Below, piece after piece: positions 26,859-35,694 of a stretch of DNA of 64,000 bases. The position numbers were made by a program, and so were the translations under genes. The stretch's first letter is position 1; each line of letters begins with the position of its first letter. The notes below the pieces were generated by a model. The model did no database searches, had not been told where the DNA came from, and saw nothing but the letters and a program-made list of their open reading frames with translations. The stretch comes from Fischerella sp. PCC 9431. GTDB taxonomy: Bacteria; Cyanobacteriota; Cyanobacteriia; Cyanobacteriales; Nostocaceae. Location: positions 4,540,282-4,604,281 of the forward strand of contig NZ_KE650771.1 of the NCBI RefSeq assembly GCF_000447295.1. The letters are read 5' to 3'.

Positions 26859-28882
26859 GTGGGATAATGGGAATTTACTATCTTGATGGTCGTTCTGTAG
26901 ACAAGCAAGACCTAGAAAAGATGGTAAATACTCTATCTCACCGTGGCCCTGATGGTGCTGATATTTGGCATGATGGGAATCTGGGTTTTGGCCATAGAAT
27001 GCTATGGACTACTCCCGAATCATTACTAGAAAAGTTACCTCTAGTCAATCAAAGTGGTGATCTAGTTATTACAGCCGATGCTCGTATTGACAATCGAGAA
27101 GAATTATTATCTATTTTACAAATCAATGATTGTCCACCCGACAAAGTTACGGACACTCAGTTAATATTGGGTGCTTATCAAAAATGGGGAGAGCTATGTT
27201 CAGAGTATCTGCTTGGTGACTTCGCTTTTGCTATTTGGGATAAAAAAAAGCAAACACTTTTCTGCGCTAGAGACCATTTTGGGGTTAAGCCTTTTTATTA
27301 CTACTATCAATCAAGTCAAGAGTTTATATTTGCCTCAGAAATCAAAGCACTCCTATGCTTGCCACAAGTACCACGCCGTCTCAATGAGGTTAGAATTGCC
27401 GACTACTTGGCATTGATGATGGAAGACCAAACTATCACTACCTATAAAGATATACTGCGACTTCCTCCTGCTCATAGTATGGTGGTCAGTCAATCAGGAA
27501 TACAACAATGGTCTTACTGGTCACTTGACCCTAGACATGAAATTCATTTGGCTGATAACGAAGCTTACGCCACAGAATTTCGGCAAATATTCACACAAGC
27601 AGTAGAGTGTCGCTTACGTAGTGCTTTTCCAATCATCAGCCAACTAAGTGGTGGCTTGGATTCTTCTGCTGTCACCTGTGTAGCGCGAAATCTACTTGCT
27701 GAAGCCGGAAAAACCCCACTAAACACCATTTCAACTATTTTTGACAAAATTACTGAATGTGATGAGCGTCCTTTTATCAATGCTGTACTAGAACAGGGAG
27801 GATTTATTCCTCACTATGTTCATGGTGATGAGTTTAGCCCTTTGTCCGACCTAGATAGTATTTTTCAGTACGAAGATGAAGCTTTACTCGGCCCAAGTCA
27901 TTTCTATCCTTGGATGGTTTATCGGACAGCCAAAGAACTGGGAATGCGGATTTCTCTGGATGGTTTTGATGGTGATACTACGGTTAGCCACGGTATAGCT
28001 AGACTCACTGAATTAGGACGTCAAGCTAAGTGGAAAACTCTCATCCAGGAAGCTAAGGCTATTGCAGCACACCACAATGTTTCGCCGTACGCAGTTTTTC
28101 GGTGTCATGGATTACCATATCTCCAGGATTTGGTCAAGAAGTGGCAATGGATAGAGTTTGCTAAAAGCGTACAGTTGATTCATAAGCATTTTGGTGTTTC
28201 CCGGAAGTTGTTAATTATCAATTATGGAATTAAACCTTTTTGGGAACAAATACGACTATTTTGGAGGAAACCAAACAGACAAAAAACATTTGTTGATTCG
28301 TCTTTGCCTGAAATTCCTTTAATTCAACGTAACTTTGCTAAACGTATTTGTCTGGACGAACGGATGCAAACGTTAGATCCTCCACGCAAAGCGCCGCTGA
28401 CCTTAAGAGAGGAGCATTGGCGTAGTTTAACTCAAGGAATCCTAGCCTACACCCTAGAACAGATGGATCAATATGCAGCCATGTTTTCTTTGGAAGTTCG
28501 TCATCCTTTCATGGATAAGCGACTCATAGAATTTTGTTTAGCATTGCCTTCTGAACAAAAACTATATCAAGGATGGGGACGAATGATCATGCGTCGTGCT
28601 TTAGAAGGTATTTTGCCACAGACAATACAATGGCGTGGTGGAAAAGCAGACTTGTCACCAAACTTTAATAATGGGTTACTCAATCGCGATCGCCAAATTC
28701 TCGATCAGGTTATGTCCCAAAAAATCAAACACCTGGAAAAATACATTAACTTAGATTTTCTGCAAACAGCTTATCAACGTATACTCTCGGCAGACAATGA
28801 AGCCAGCAATGATGATTGGATGGCAGTTTGGCAGGCAGTCATCTTAGCATCATGGCTGGACTTCAAAGGATTGGCACCCTAA
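26855..28882 (+). CDS. Lasso peptide cyclase (asparagine-synthetase-like, protein C)
   Basis: ATP-dependent enzyme that joins the core N-terminus to an Asp/Glu side chain to make the macrolactam ring. The 675-residue protein has the two domains of asparagine synthetase B. The N-terminal domain starts MSGIMGIYYLDGR, with Ser replacing the Cys2 nucleophile, so the glutaminase is dead, as expected for lasso cyclases. The AMP-forming domain has LSGGLDSSAVTC (residues about 264-275). C-terminal helical part ends ILASWLDFKG. Third gene of the operon. Confidence 0.93.
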   Translation: MSGIMGIYYLDGRSVDKQDLEKMVNTLSHRGPDGADIWHDGNLGFGHRMLWTTPESLLEKLPLVNQSGDLVITADARIDNREELLSILQINDCPPDKVTDTQLILGAYQKWGELCSEYLLGDFAFAIWDKKKQTLFCARDHFGVKPFYYYYQSSQEFIFASEIKALLCLPQVPRRLNEVRIADYLALMMEDQTITTYKDILRLPPAHSMVVSQSGIQQWSYWSLDPRHEIHLADNEAYATEFRQIFTQAVECRLRSAFPIISQLSGGLDSSAVTCVARNLLAEAGKTPLNTISTIFDKITECDERPFINAVLEQGGFIPHYVHGDEFSPLSDLDSIFQYEDEALLGPSHFYPWMVYRTAKELGMRISLDGFDGDTTVSHGIARLTELGRQAKWKTLIQEAKAIAAHHNVSPYAVFRCHGLPYLQDLVKKWQWIEFAKSVQLIHKHFGVSRKLLIINYGIKPFWEQIRLFWRKPNRQKTFVDSSLPEIPLIQRNFAKRICLDERMQTLDPPRKAPLTLREEHWRSLTQGILAYTLEQMDQYAAMFSLEVRHPFMDKRLIEFCLALPSEQKLYQGWGRMIMRRALEGILPQTIQWRGGKADLSPNFNNGLLNRDRQILDQVMSQKIKHLEKYINLDFLQTAYQRILSADNEASNDDWMAVWQAVILASWLDFKGLAP

Positions 28883-28902
28883 ATTTTAAAGCTTGGCAAA
28901 CA

Positions 28903-28946
28903 TGGATTTACAGACACTTTGTAATATTATAGTCACCGTAAATCCA
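28903..28946 (+). promoter_or_regulatory. Hairpin between cyclase and precursor A1
   Basis: Perfect 9-bp arms TGGATTTAC (28903-28911) and GTAAATCCA (28938-28946) with a 26-nt loop, lying 64 bp before the precursor start. It could stabilise or set the 5' end of the precursor mRNA (inference). Confidence 0.6.
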
Positions 28947-29009
28947 ATTAGCCGGTTGCATCACCACAAATTTGAAAAAAATAGGCTAAACATCAAAGGA
29001 GTTACAGCG

Positions 29010-29222
29010 ATGAAGAAAACCTATGTTGCACCAATGTTGATTGCACACGGCAGTGTCGAAACAATCACCAACTTTTCTGGCAAACAGACACGAAAGGATT
29101 TCGTATTCTTCAATGGTGATAACAATGCTGGTCTTTCTGGACCAGTAAATATTAACGACACCTTGGGTTCAGAGGACTTTTTTGCGGCTCCATGCAAGGA
29201 AAATCCAAGTAAATGTCAATAA
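29010..29222 (+). CDS. Lasso-type precursor peptide A1
   Basis: The ATG at 29010 has AAGGAG 8 bases upstream and gives 70 residues; the frame continues upstream but that part is not conserved in A2. The leader has the lasso RRE motif YxxPxLxxHG (Y5, P8, L10, G14) and ITN at 19-21. Thr20 at -2 would place the core start at Phe22 and ring-forming Asp30 at core position 9. Alternatively Gly24 and Asp30 form a 7-residue ring. The region RKDFVFFNG (28-36) is shared with A2. The tail is unusually long and ends with Cys62 and Cys69, which could form a disulfide. Confidence 0.85.
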   Translation: MKKTYVAPMLIAHGSVETITNFSGKQTRKDFVFFNGDNNAGLSGPVNINDTLGSEDFFAAPCKENPSKCQ

Positions 29223-29296
29223 TCGTCACTGCATAACTGCACAGTTAATGACGAGCAAACCACATCCATCAGACTGGATAAACGCATGTCACTGAA

Positions 29297-29398
29297 CTTA
29301 AGAGGCTAAAAGCAAATTGTTCGATGTAAATTACTTGAGCATGAACTCGTAGCCGTACGCTAAGTGGCTAACCACCTGTTGCTTTTAGCGGGCTTAAG
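29297..29398 (+). ncRNA. Structured element between the two precursor genes
   Basis: Long complementary arms CTTAAGAGGCTAAAAGCAA (29297-29315) and TTGCTTTTAGCGGGCTTAAG (29379-29398) enclose a 63-nt loop that itself has TAGCC/GGCTA (29351-29370 region). It may be an RNA element or small RNA; no coding frame fits. Seen as sequence symmetry only; expression is unknown. Confidence 0.45.
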
Positions 29399-29412
29399 TA
29401 AGTAACACTAGC

Positions 29413-29480
29413 CTACATGCTGACAATATTTACTCTGAGTCTTCTTAGATTTGCAGTTTACTTAGATGATCAGCATGTAG
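29413..29480 (+). terminator. Long-loop hairpin with T-rich tail after the structured element
   Basis: Perfect 11-bp arms CTACATGCTGA (29413-29423) and TCAGCATGTAG (29470-29480), loop 46 nt, followed by TCTTTCTTTTT. It may attenuate read-through from A1 to A2. The large loop makes it less than certain as a terminator. Confidence 0.5.
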
Positions 29481-29702
29481 TCTTTCTTTTTCAGTCTCAA
29501 ATCTTGGCAGGTCGTAGTTTAGGGAGTCTGGTAATAAATCACTCACTATGAAATTACCATAAACCCAAGTTTCCGGCAGGCTTTGGTTACAGATACGGCA
29601 ATATCCATAACCACTAACCTACGCCGTAAGTCCAATTGAGGCGCTCTACCTTCAACGACTACTACATAAATCAACCTTACACTCAAAATCAGGAGATCGA
29701 TT

Positions 29703-29897
29703 ATGAAAAGTGCATACAGCACTCCCAAACTCACTGCTCATGGTGATATTGCTGAAATTACACAAATTCTTGGTAGTTCAAGCAGAAAAGATTTTCTGTT
29801 TTTCAATGGTAATTCTATATCTGGGGGTGATGATCAGGGTTCGAGAGATATAAACTGCACTAGCAATGGCGGGAACATAAATTGCAACACTCAGTAG
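29703..29897 (+). CDS. Lasso-type precursor peptide A2
   Basis: 64 residues, ATG at 29703 with AGGAGA upstream. Co-linear with A1 through residue 36: Y5, P8, L10, HG13-14, IT19-20, G24, RKD28-30, F31, FFNG33-36. It differs fully after that (NSISGGDDQG...). Cys52 and Cys61 near the end parallel the Cys pair of A1. It is separated from A1 by 480 bp of structured non-coding DNA. Same alternative core models as A1 (Ile22-Asp30 or Gly24-Asp30). Confidence 0.85.
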   Translation: MKSAYSTPKLTAHGDIAEITQILGSSSRKDFLFFNGNSISGGDDQGSRDINCTSNGGNINCNTQ

Positions 29898-30038
29898 TCT
29901 TACCAGCAAAATCTGCTATTCAAGTTGTAAAAACCAATGCCAACAAAAACAACATCAAATTTAGTTGCCTTGTTAAGCAATTAAGCTAAACTAATGCAGA
30001 AAAAAAGCTAACTTTTGCTGTTGCAGTTACTAGATAGT

Positions 30039-30072
30039 CTACTAAAAGTAAATTTTTCCCTTATTTTAGTAG
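30039..30072 (+). terminator. Inverted repeat, possible terminator of the precursor transcript
   Basis: Perfect 9-bp arms CTACTAAAA and TTTTAGTAG with a T-rich loop, 140 bp after A2. AT-rich stem and no strong T-tail, so only a possible terminator. Confidence 0.4.
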
Positions 30073-30086
30073 AAAATTACAATTTT

Positions 30087-30155
30087 GTAGGTTGGTTGAG
30101 GTTAGAAAACTCAACAATGTTTGATAGGGTTTAAATACCCTCATCTCCAACCTAC
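30087..30155. repeat. GTAGGTTGG...CCAACCTAC branched palindromic repeat
   Basis: Outer arms GTAGGTTGG and CCAACCTAC enclose two small hairpins, GTTGAG-gttagaaaa-CTCAAC and GGGT-ttaaat-ACCC, giving a three-way junction. This belongs to a class of GTAGGTTGGGTTGA repeats common in cyanobacterial genomes. Confidence 0.75.
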
Positions 30156-30251
30156 TGTTTCTTAGTATCTAGGCTTGTAATTGCATAGATACATGTTATT
30201 GGTTAATTTGTATTAAATAAATTTTCAAATTACATTTGATCAAACCATAAA

Positions 30252-31184
30252 ATGAAATTATTTAAAGCCTACAACTTATATATTGCTTCTGAATTGCCAC
30301 TTCCCGAACTGATTGAAACTGAGGGTGAGCCAGATGTAGTTGTGCGGTTTGGCAAAATAGATGATGCAAACGCAACACAACATGATGGTGGTAAAAATTT
30401 TGTTGGAGAGATACCCGAAGTATGTAAGTGTTTGATTCAAGGCGGACGGGAAATCGTTATCAATCCTTTACCCAATGTAGATGAAACTCTGCTACGTACT
30501 GTACTTTTAGGTCCTATATTGTGTGTTCTCCTGCGACAAAGGGGTTTGTTAGTTTTACATGCTAGTTGTATTAGCATCAATCACAAATGTGTGGCATTTA
30601 TGGGTGGTTCTGGTTGGGGAAAATCCACCTTGGCTACTGCTTTTCACAACCAAGGTTACGATGTTTTAACCGATGATGTTATGCCCATCCAAATAGCAGC
30701 AGAACAAGTGTTGGTATTACCTAGTTATCCTCAATTTAAAGTGTTTCCGGAAGCTTTGAGTTCTCTGGGACACGATACTAAAAACTTATCACCAATTTAT
30801 CAAAATGCATCAAAATTATCATACAAATTTACTCATGGTTTCCAGCAAACTCCACTACCGCTACAACGGATTTACGTGTTAGATAAGGGAAGTGAACATC
30901 TAATTAGCAACATGCAACCCCAAGAAGCATTTGTAGAATTGATACGTCATACTCGTGCTATTAGTGTACTAACAGAAAAAGAATTTGTTGGTAATCATTT
31001 ACGTCTTTGCGGCGAGTTAATTAAAAGTGTCAGTTTCTGTCGTTTTACACGCAAACCTTCTTTAGAAGATTTACCAAATTTAGTGAAGTTAGTTGAGGAT
31101 GATATTGCCCTAATCACAGCAGAAAATGACATTAGTAATACTCTAAAAAATTCCTTTGATTATTCATTAGCTACCAAATCTTGA
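30252..31184 (+). CDS. HPr kinase-like protein of the lasso cluster
   Basis: A 310-residue homologue of HPr kinase with a P-loop GGSGWGKST (about residues 118-126) in the HprK-type C-terminal fold: LVLHASCISINHKCVAFMGG, then LTDDVMPIQ. In other lasso clusters HprK-like kinases (for example with paeninodin) phosphorylate the C-terminal Ser of the precursor. Neither precursor here ends in Ser (A1 ends KCQ, A2 ends NTQ), so the target is uncertain. It overlaps the exporter gene by four bases. Start ATG 30252. Confidence 0.85.
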   Translation: MKLFKAYNLYIASELPLPELIETEGEPDVVVRFGKIDDANATQHDGGKNFVGEIPEVCKCLIQGGREIVINPLPNVDETLLRTVLLGPILCVLLRQRGLLVLHASCISINHKCVAFMGGSGWGKSTLATAFHNQGYDVLTDDVMPIQIAAEQVLVLPSYPQFKVFPEALSSLGHDTKNLSPIYQNASKLSYKFTHGFQQTPLPLQRIYVLDKGSEHLISNMQPQEAFVELIRHTRAISVLTEKEFVGNHLRLCGELIKSVSFCRFTRKPSLEDLPNLVKLVEDDIALITAENDISNTLKNSFDYSLATKS

Positions 31185-33043
31185 ATTCACAGGGTCTTGA
31201 TAACTTGAAGAGCAAATTTCGTAGTGCAAATACTATACTAAATCACTTAACTAAAACTCTAAGTCTTGTCTGGGCGGCTTCTCGATACTGGACTTTAGCT
31301 TGGATGATAATGTTATTAGTGCAAGGATTACTTCCAGCTATTTCCATTACTTTCACTCGTCAGGTAGTTGATAATCTAGTAGTAGTTGCTGGACATGGTA
31401 TTTCTGCGGCAAGTGTTCAGAAGATTTTGATTCCAGTGGCATTCATGGCAGGTATTATGCTGTTGGGAGAGTTTTTAAATAGTTCTGGAGAATGGATTCG
31501 TACTGCTCAATCAGAATTGGTAAATGACCATATCACAGCTTTGATTCATGAACAGTCAGTGGCTGTAGATTATGGTTTTTATGAATACTCAGAATATAAT
31601 GACAAACTTAATCGAGCCAGAGAGGGAGCAACTGGGCGATCGCTAGCATTGTTAGAAAGCATTGGTAGTTTGTTGCAAAATAGTGTCACATTGTTGGCGA
31701 TGGCAACAATCTTAATCCCTTATGGTCTTTGGCTACCTACAATATTAATCATCAGTGCTTTTCCTGCGTTTTATGTATTAATGTATCTCAGCAAAATTCA
31801 ATATCAATGGTCACAGAGGACAACTACTGACCGTCGCTGGCTGATGTATTATGACTATCTACTCACAAATAGTTCTACAGCCGCAGAAGTACGATTATTT
31901 GATTTTGCTAACTATTTCCAAGCTTCTTATCAGATTCTACGTAAACGACTTGTTAAGGAACAATTTCATTTATTAAAACTGCAAACTATAGGTCGTTTTG
32001 TTGCTGCCATCATTGCACTGCTCATTACTGGTGGGGCGTTAGCTTGGATGGGACGACAAGTATTACTGGGTATTCTAACGTTAGGAGATTTAGCTTTATT
32101 TTTCCAAGTATTTAATCAGGGACAAGGTATTGTTAAAGAATTATTGAGCAATATCGGAAAAATTTATCGTAATAGCTTATTTATTGGTAATTTATTCGAC
32201 TTTTTACAGATACGACCTACAATTATAGATCCTAAAAATCCAGTTTCTATACCTAGAAAACCTCAAAAAGAAATTCGATTTCAACACGTTACTTTCCGCT
32301 ATCCTGGTACAAAAGAAGCAGTTTTAGAGAATTTTAACCTGGCGATTCCTGCTGGCAAAATTGTGGCGATCGTTGGTGATAACGGTGCAGGCAAAAGTAC
32401 ACTAATTAAGCTTTTGTGCCGTTTTTATGATCCTGAGTCAGGAAGAATTGAATTAGATGGGATCGACTTACGTGACTTTGCTGTCAAAGAATTCCGTAGA
32501 TTAATTACTGTTTTGTTCCAATCTCCTATTCCTTACTACACCACAGCAGGTGAAAATATTGCTTTGGGAGATATCACAGCAGTATCAAATCAGGTAGAGA
32601 TTGAAGCCGCAGCGCAAGCATCCGGTATTCATGATAAAATTATGCGCTTACCCTTGGGTTACAACACCATGCTGGGTAAATTATTTCCTGATGGAACCGA
32701 TTTAAGTGGAGGTCAATGGCAACGTCTAGCCCTAGCACGAGCATTTTTTAGACGCTCTCAAATCATTATTTTAGATGAACCGACAAGTGCTATGGACCCC
32801 TGGGCCGAATATGACTGGTTAGAACGTTTCCGTACTTTAGCAGAAGGTCGTACTGCTGTTGTGATTACTCACCGTTTCACTCTGGCTATGCAGGCAGATA
32901 TTATTCACGTGATGCGTGCTGGTCGGATTGTGGAGTCAGGGAATCATGAGCAACTATTGACTTTGGGCGGACTTTATGCTGAGTCTTGGCAAGCACAAAT
33001 GGAATCTAGTTCGAGTCAGAAAATTGAAAACACAATTGCTTAA
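31181..33043 (+). CDS. ABC transporter (permease-ATPase fusion), lasso peptide exporter
   Basis: A 620-residue half-transporter: six membrane helices in residues 35-340 and an ATPase with Walker A GDNGAGKST, signature LSGGQWQR and Walker B IIILDEPTSAMD. It fits the D protein of lasso clusters, which exports and confers immunity. The start is TTG at 31181, overlapping the kinase stop (TTGA). No peptidase C39 domain is seen, as expected since B2 cuts the leader. Confidence 0.93.
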   Translation: MNSQGLDNLKSKFRSANTILNHLTKTLSLVWAASRYWTLAWMIMLLVQGLLPAISITFTRQVVDNLVVVAGHGISAASVQKILIPVAFMAGIMLLGEFLNSSGEWIRTAQSELVNDHITALIHEQSVAVDYGFYEYSEYNDKLNRAREGATGRSLALLESIGSLLQNSVTLLAMATILIPYGLWLPTILIISAFPAFYVLMYLSKIQYQWSQRTTTDRRWLMYYDYLLTNSSTAAEVRLFDFANYFQASYQILRKRLVKEQFHLLKLQTIGRFVAAIIALLITGGALAWMGRQVLLGILTLGDLALFFQVFNQGQGIVKELLSNIGKIYRNSLFIGNLFDFLQIRPTIIDPKNPVSIPRKPQKEIRFQHVTFRYPGTKEAVLENFNLAIPAGKIVAIVGDNGAGKSTLIKLLCRFYDPESGRIELDGIDLRDFAVKEFRRLITVLFQSPIPYYTTAGENIALGDITAVSNQVEIEAAAQASGIHDKIMRLPLGYNTMLGKLFPDGTDLSGGQWQRLALARAFFRRSQIIILDEPTSAMDPWAEYDWLERFRTLAEGRTAVVITHRFTLAMQADIIHVMRAGRIVESGNHEQLLTLGGLYAESWQAQMESSSSQKIENTIA

Positions 33044-33085
33044 CAAACTGAAAATCATAGACTTCTATCAAGTGAAGAAAAGCAA

Positions 33086-34216
33086 ATGCAAACTCTACCA
33101 AAATTAAATACTGAGATTTTAGGTGTAAATGTTTCTCCGGAAATGCAGCTATTGCTTTGTTGTGCTTCCACTCAAATAGATGCAGCCAAAACCGAGCAAA
33201 TCAAAAGTTTGATTCAACAAGCAGATTTAGACTGGCAAAAGATTACCAGTAGTGCATGGAAACACGGTTTGATGCCACTTTTGTATACTAATTTGAATGC
33301 GATCGCACCAGATAGTGTTCCGAAAGACGTTCTCAATCAACTTCGCAACCTTTTCTACACAAATGCTCAACGCAGTTTCATGCTGACTGGGGAACTTGTG
33401 CAGATCCTACGCCTATTGCAAGAAAATGGAATTTTAGCTGTTCCTTATAAGGGTCCTGTTTTAGCAAATTTATTATATGGAAATATTGGACTGCGTCAGT
33501 TCTGTGATTTAGATATACTGGTGCAACAACAGGATGTTTTAAAATTCAAAAACTTGCTGATTTCTAGAGGATATAGACCAAAAATTCAATTGACAGAAGC
33601 TGAGGAAATTAATTATTTAAAAGATAAAAGTAAGCATACTTATAACTTTATAAATGATAGCAAGGGAATAATGGTGGAAATTCATTGGCGAATTACACCA
33701 CGCTATACGTCTGCAATTGAAGTCAATTATGTTTGGGAAAATCTCCATTCATCTAGCCTTGGTGGTATGGAAATCTACAGCTTTTCAGCAGAAATTTGGT
33801 TACTATTACTCACTAACCACGCATCAAGACATCGTTGGGAAAAGCTCAGTTGGTTAGCTGATATTGCAGAATTGCTGAGAAAAAACACCGAAATTAATTG
33901 GGAAACAGTTATCCAGAAAGCCAATGAGTTTGATTGTAGAAGAATGCTTTTTATTGGTCTTTTTCTCACACATAATTTGCTAGGAATAAATTTACCAATA
34001 GGAGTTCTCAGTCAAATTACTAGTGATCGGAAAGTTGCAAAATTATCTTCAGAAATTTGTCTAGATATACTTAGTCAAACTAATAGTAATCATAAATTTA
34101 TGCAAAATACTCGCTATCATATTCAGGTAAGAGAGCGTTTGCCCAATAAAATTTTATATTTAGAGTTATTCTGGCGTTGGTTAATCAGAGATAAAAGTGT
34201 TTTACTCGACGAATAG
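33086..34216 (+). CDS. Nucleotidyltransferase (NTP_transf_5 family) of the lasso cluster
   Basis: A 376-residue protein with the nucleotidyltransferase core AVPYKGPVLANLLYGNIGLRQF ending in CDLDILV, where the DxD pair binds metal and NTP. A helical C-terminal region (about 220-376) includes EIWLLLLTNHASRHRW. Such enzymes occur beside lasso genes and may nucleotidylate the peptide or act on a related substrate; the activity here is not shown. It starts 42 bp after the exporter. The next gene is convergent, so this closes the cluster. Confidence 0.82.
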   Translation: MQTLPKLNTEILGVNVSPEMQLLLCCASTQIDAAKTEQIKSLIQQADLDWQKITSSAWKHGLMPLLYTNLNAIAPDSVPKDVLNQLRNLFYTNAQRSFMLTGELVQILRLLQENGILAVPYKGPVLANLLYGNIGLRQFCDLDILVQQQDVLKFKNLLISRGYRPKIQLTEAEEINYLKDKSKHTYNFINDSKGIMVEIHWRITPRYTSAIEVNYVWENLHSSSLGGMEIYSFSAEIWLLLLTNHASRHRWEKLSWLADIAELLRKNTEINWETVIQKANEFDCRRMLFIGLFLTHNLLGINLPIGVLSQITSDRKVAKLSSEICLDILSQTNSNHKFMQNTRYHIQVRERLPNKILYLELFWRWLIRDKSVLLDE

Positions 34217-34281
34217 TATAATCAAATTGATAAAAAATAAGTAATTTAAAGATAATCTCTAAAAATTTTATCTTTTATAAT

Positions 34282-35676
34282 TTATATTTCAGCCTTTAAC
34301 TGTTTATCTGCTTCTGTACCCAATTGTGCATTATAAAAGCGCGAGTACTTCAAAATTTGCAACTCGTGCCATCGCATACCAATTAACATAGCCATTGAGA
34401 GCATATAGCCAGGTTCTTCTAGCTGAGTAAAAATGAAACCATAAATCAACACACCCAGCATTGTAAATTTGCAAAAGTCATCCAAGCAAATTCGGCGCCA
34501 GACGATAGACGCAAGATATAAATAAGCTCCTAAACCTGCAAATCCAAAATCTCCCCAAATACCAGCCCAACCCCAAAGCGGAGCAAAAAAGCTAGAGTCT
34601 AACCAAGAAACTTTACTCCAAGCATCCCAAACAGCCTGACTAGCAGGATGGATCGTAGCACCCAATGGTTTCAATAAAGATGAGTAGTCCTTTAACATCC
34701 ATCCCCCTAATCGTCCGACTGTATGACCTGGACCAAGACCAAACAACCAATTTAAGGGTGATTTATAAAATGTAGGAATAATTCTAATTGGTGCTAACTT
34801 AAGTAGTGTCGCTTGACCATCAGGACTGTAAAGCTCTGGTCTGATCCAAGTGTTAAAAGCACTAAACGCTTCTACATTTCCTATACACCACCATAGCCCG
34901 TAACTAATTAAAATTGCAGCTATCAAATACTGTATGGTTTTTCTTAGATCTTGTAATTTAATCATGATCAGTATAAACCAAGCTAGCAGCCAAACTAAAA
35001 GCACCTGTTTAGCGTCTGCGAATAATAACTGGAAAAAAGCAGCCACAATCATAGAAAATCGTAGCAATATCGGAGCAGTCTTGGCGCTGATTAAATAATA
35101 CAAACCAAAGGACATAGATACAGCAGCAGCTACAACGTGACCGGAGCCTGTAAGATAGAAAACTCCTTGAACATTGTCCGTTGGTTGCATTTGAGTGACA
35201 TTTAAAATGCCGACAGTGATCAGAAGATGTTGGGAAATAGCTAAGAAAATATGAAAACAACCGAAGCGTAGTACCCAAGCTCTAAATTTTTTAAAGCTTT
35301 CTTGAGAAACAGGAATACAAATTATTGCTAATAAGACTAAAAATGGCTCACTTAGCAACATTAATGATAAGAATATATTAATTAACCCAGCTTTATTTAA
35401 AAAAGCGCTAGCGGTCATCATTGCCAGCAGAATTAAAAAACCAGCTAGAAGTGCTTTAGCAATTGAAATTTGGTTTTTATTTCTTACTTTAGTTTTAGTA
35501 ACTACAATTCCACAAGCTATCGGAACTATTATGAAGTGAAGAAAATTGATAGGTGAGGGAAAGCCAATAGAATTAAGAATCCGGGGGAAAAAAGCGGTAG
35601 CAAAAGCTAGTATGATCAGAAACGAATTTTTAATGTATCCTTCCTGTTTTTTGTAAACTCCTATCCCGGCGTTCAT
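34282..35676 (-). CDS. O-antigen ligase/polymerase-like membrane protein
   Basis: A 464-residue integral membrane protein with about ten helices and one large soluble loop (about residues 280-375, around FGLGPGHTVGRLGGW and HPASQAVWDAW). That topology fits Wzy polymerases and O-antigen ligases, which join lipid-linked repeat units. No single diagnostic catalytic motif is visible, so the call rests on topology and neighbours. Last gene of the leftward polysaccharide block; 18 bp from the next glycosyltransferase. ATG at 35676. Confidence 0.7.
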   Translation of the reverse strand: MNAGIGVYKKQEGYIKNSFLIILAFATAFFPRILNSIGFPSPINFLHFIIVPIACGIVVTKTKVRNKNQISIAKALLAGFLILLAMMTASAFLNKAGLINIFLSLMLLSEPFLVLLAIICIPVSQESFKKFRAWVLRFGCFHIFLAISQHLLITVGILNVTQMQPTDNVQGVFYLTGSGHVVAAAVSMSFGLYYLISAKTAPILLRFSMIVAAFFQLLFADAKQVLLVWLLAWFILIMIKLQDLRKTIQYLIAAILISYGLWWCIGNVEAFSAFNTWIRPELYSPDGQATLLKLAPIRIIPTFYKSPLNWLFGLGPGHTVGRLGGWMLKDYSSLLKPLGATIHPASQAVWDAWSKVSWLDSSFFAPLWGWAGIWGDFGFAGLGAYLYLASIVWRRICLDDFCKFTMLGVLIYGFIFTQLEEPGYMLSMAMLIGMRWHELQILKYSRFYNAQLGTEADKQLKAEI

Positions 35677-35694
35677 TTATCCCCCTGAATTTAC

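Larger units (their letters stand above)
29898..30251. other. Intergenic region after A2 with two inverted repeats
   Basis: About 350 bp. It holds CTACTAAAA (30039-30047)/TTTTAGTAG (30064-30072) and the branched repeat at 30087-30155. No gene is seen. Confidence 0.7.
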
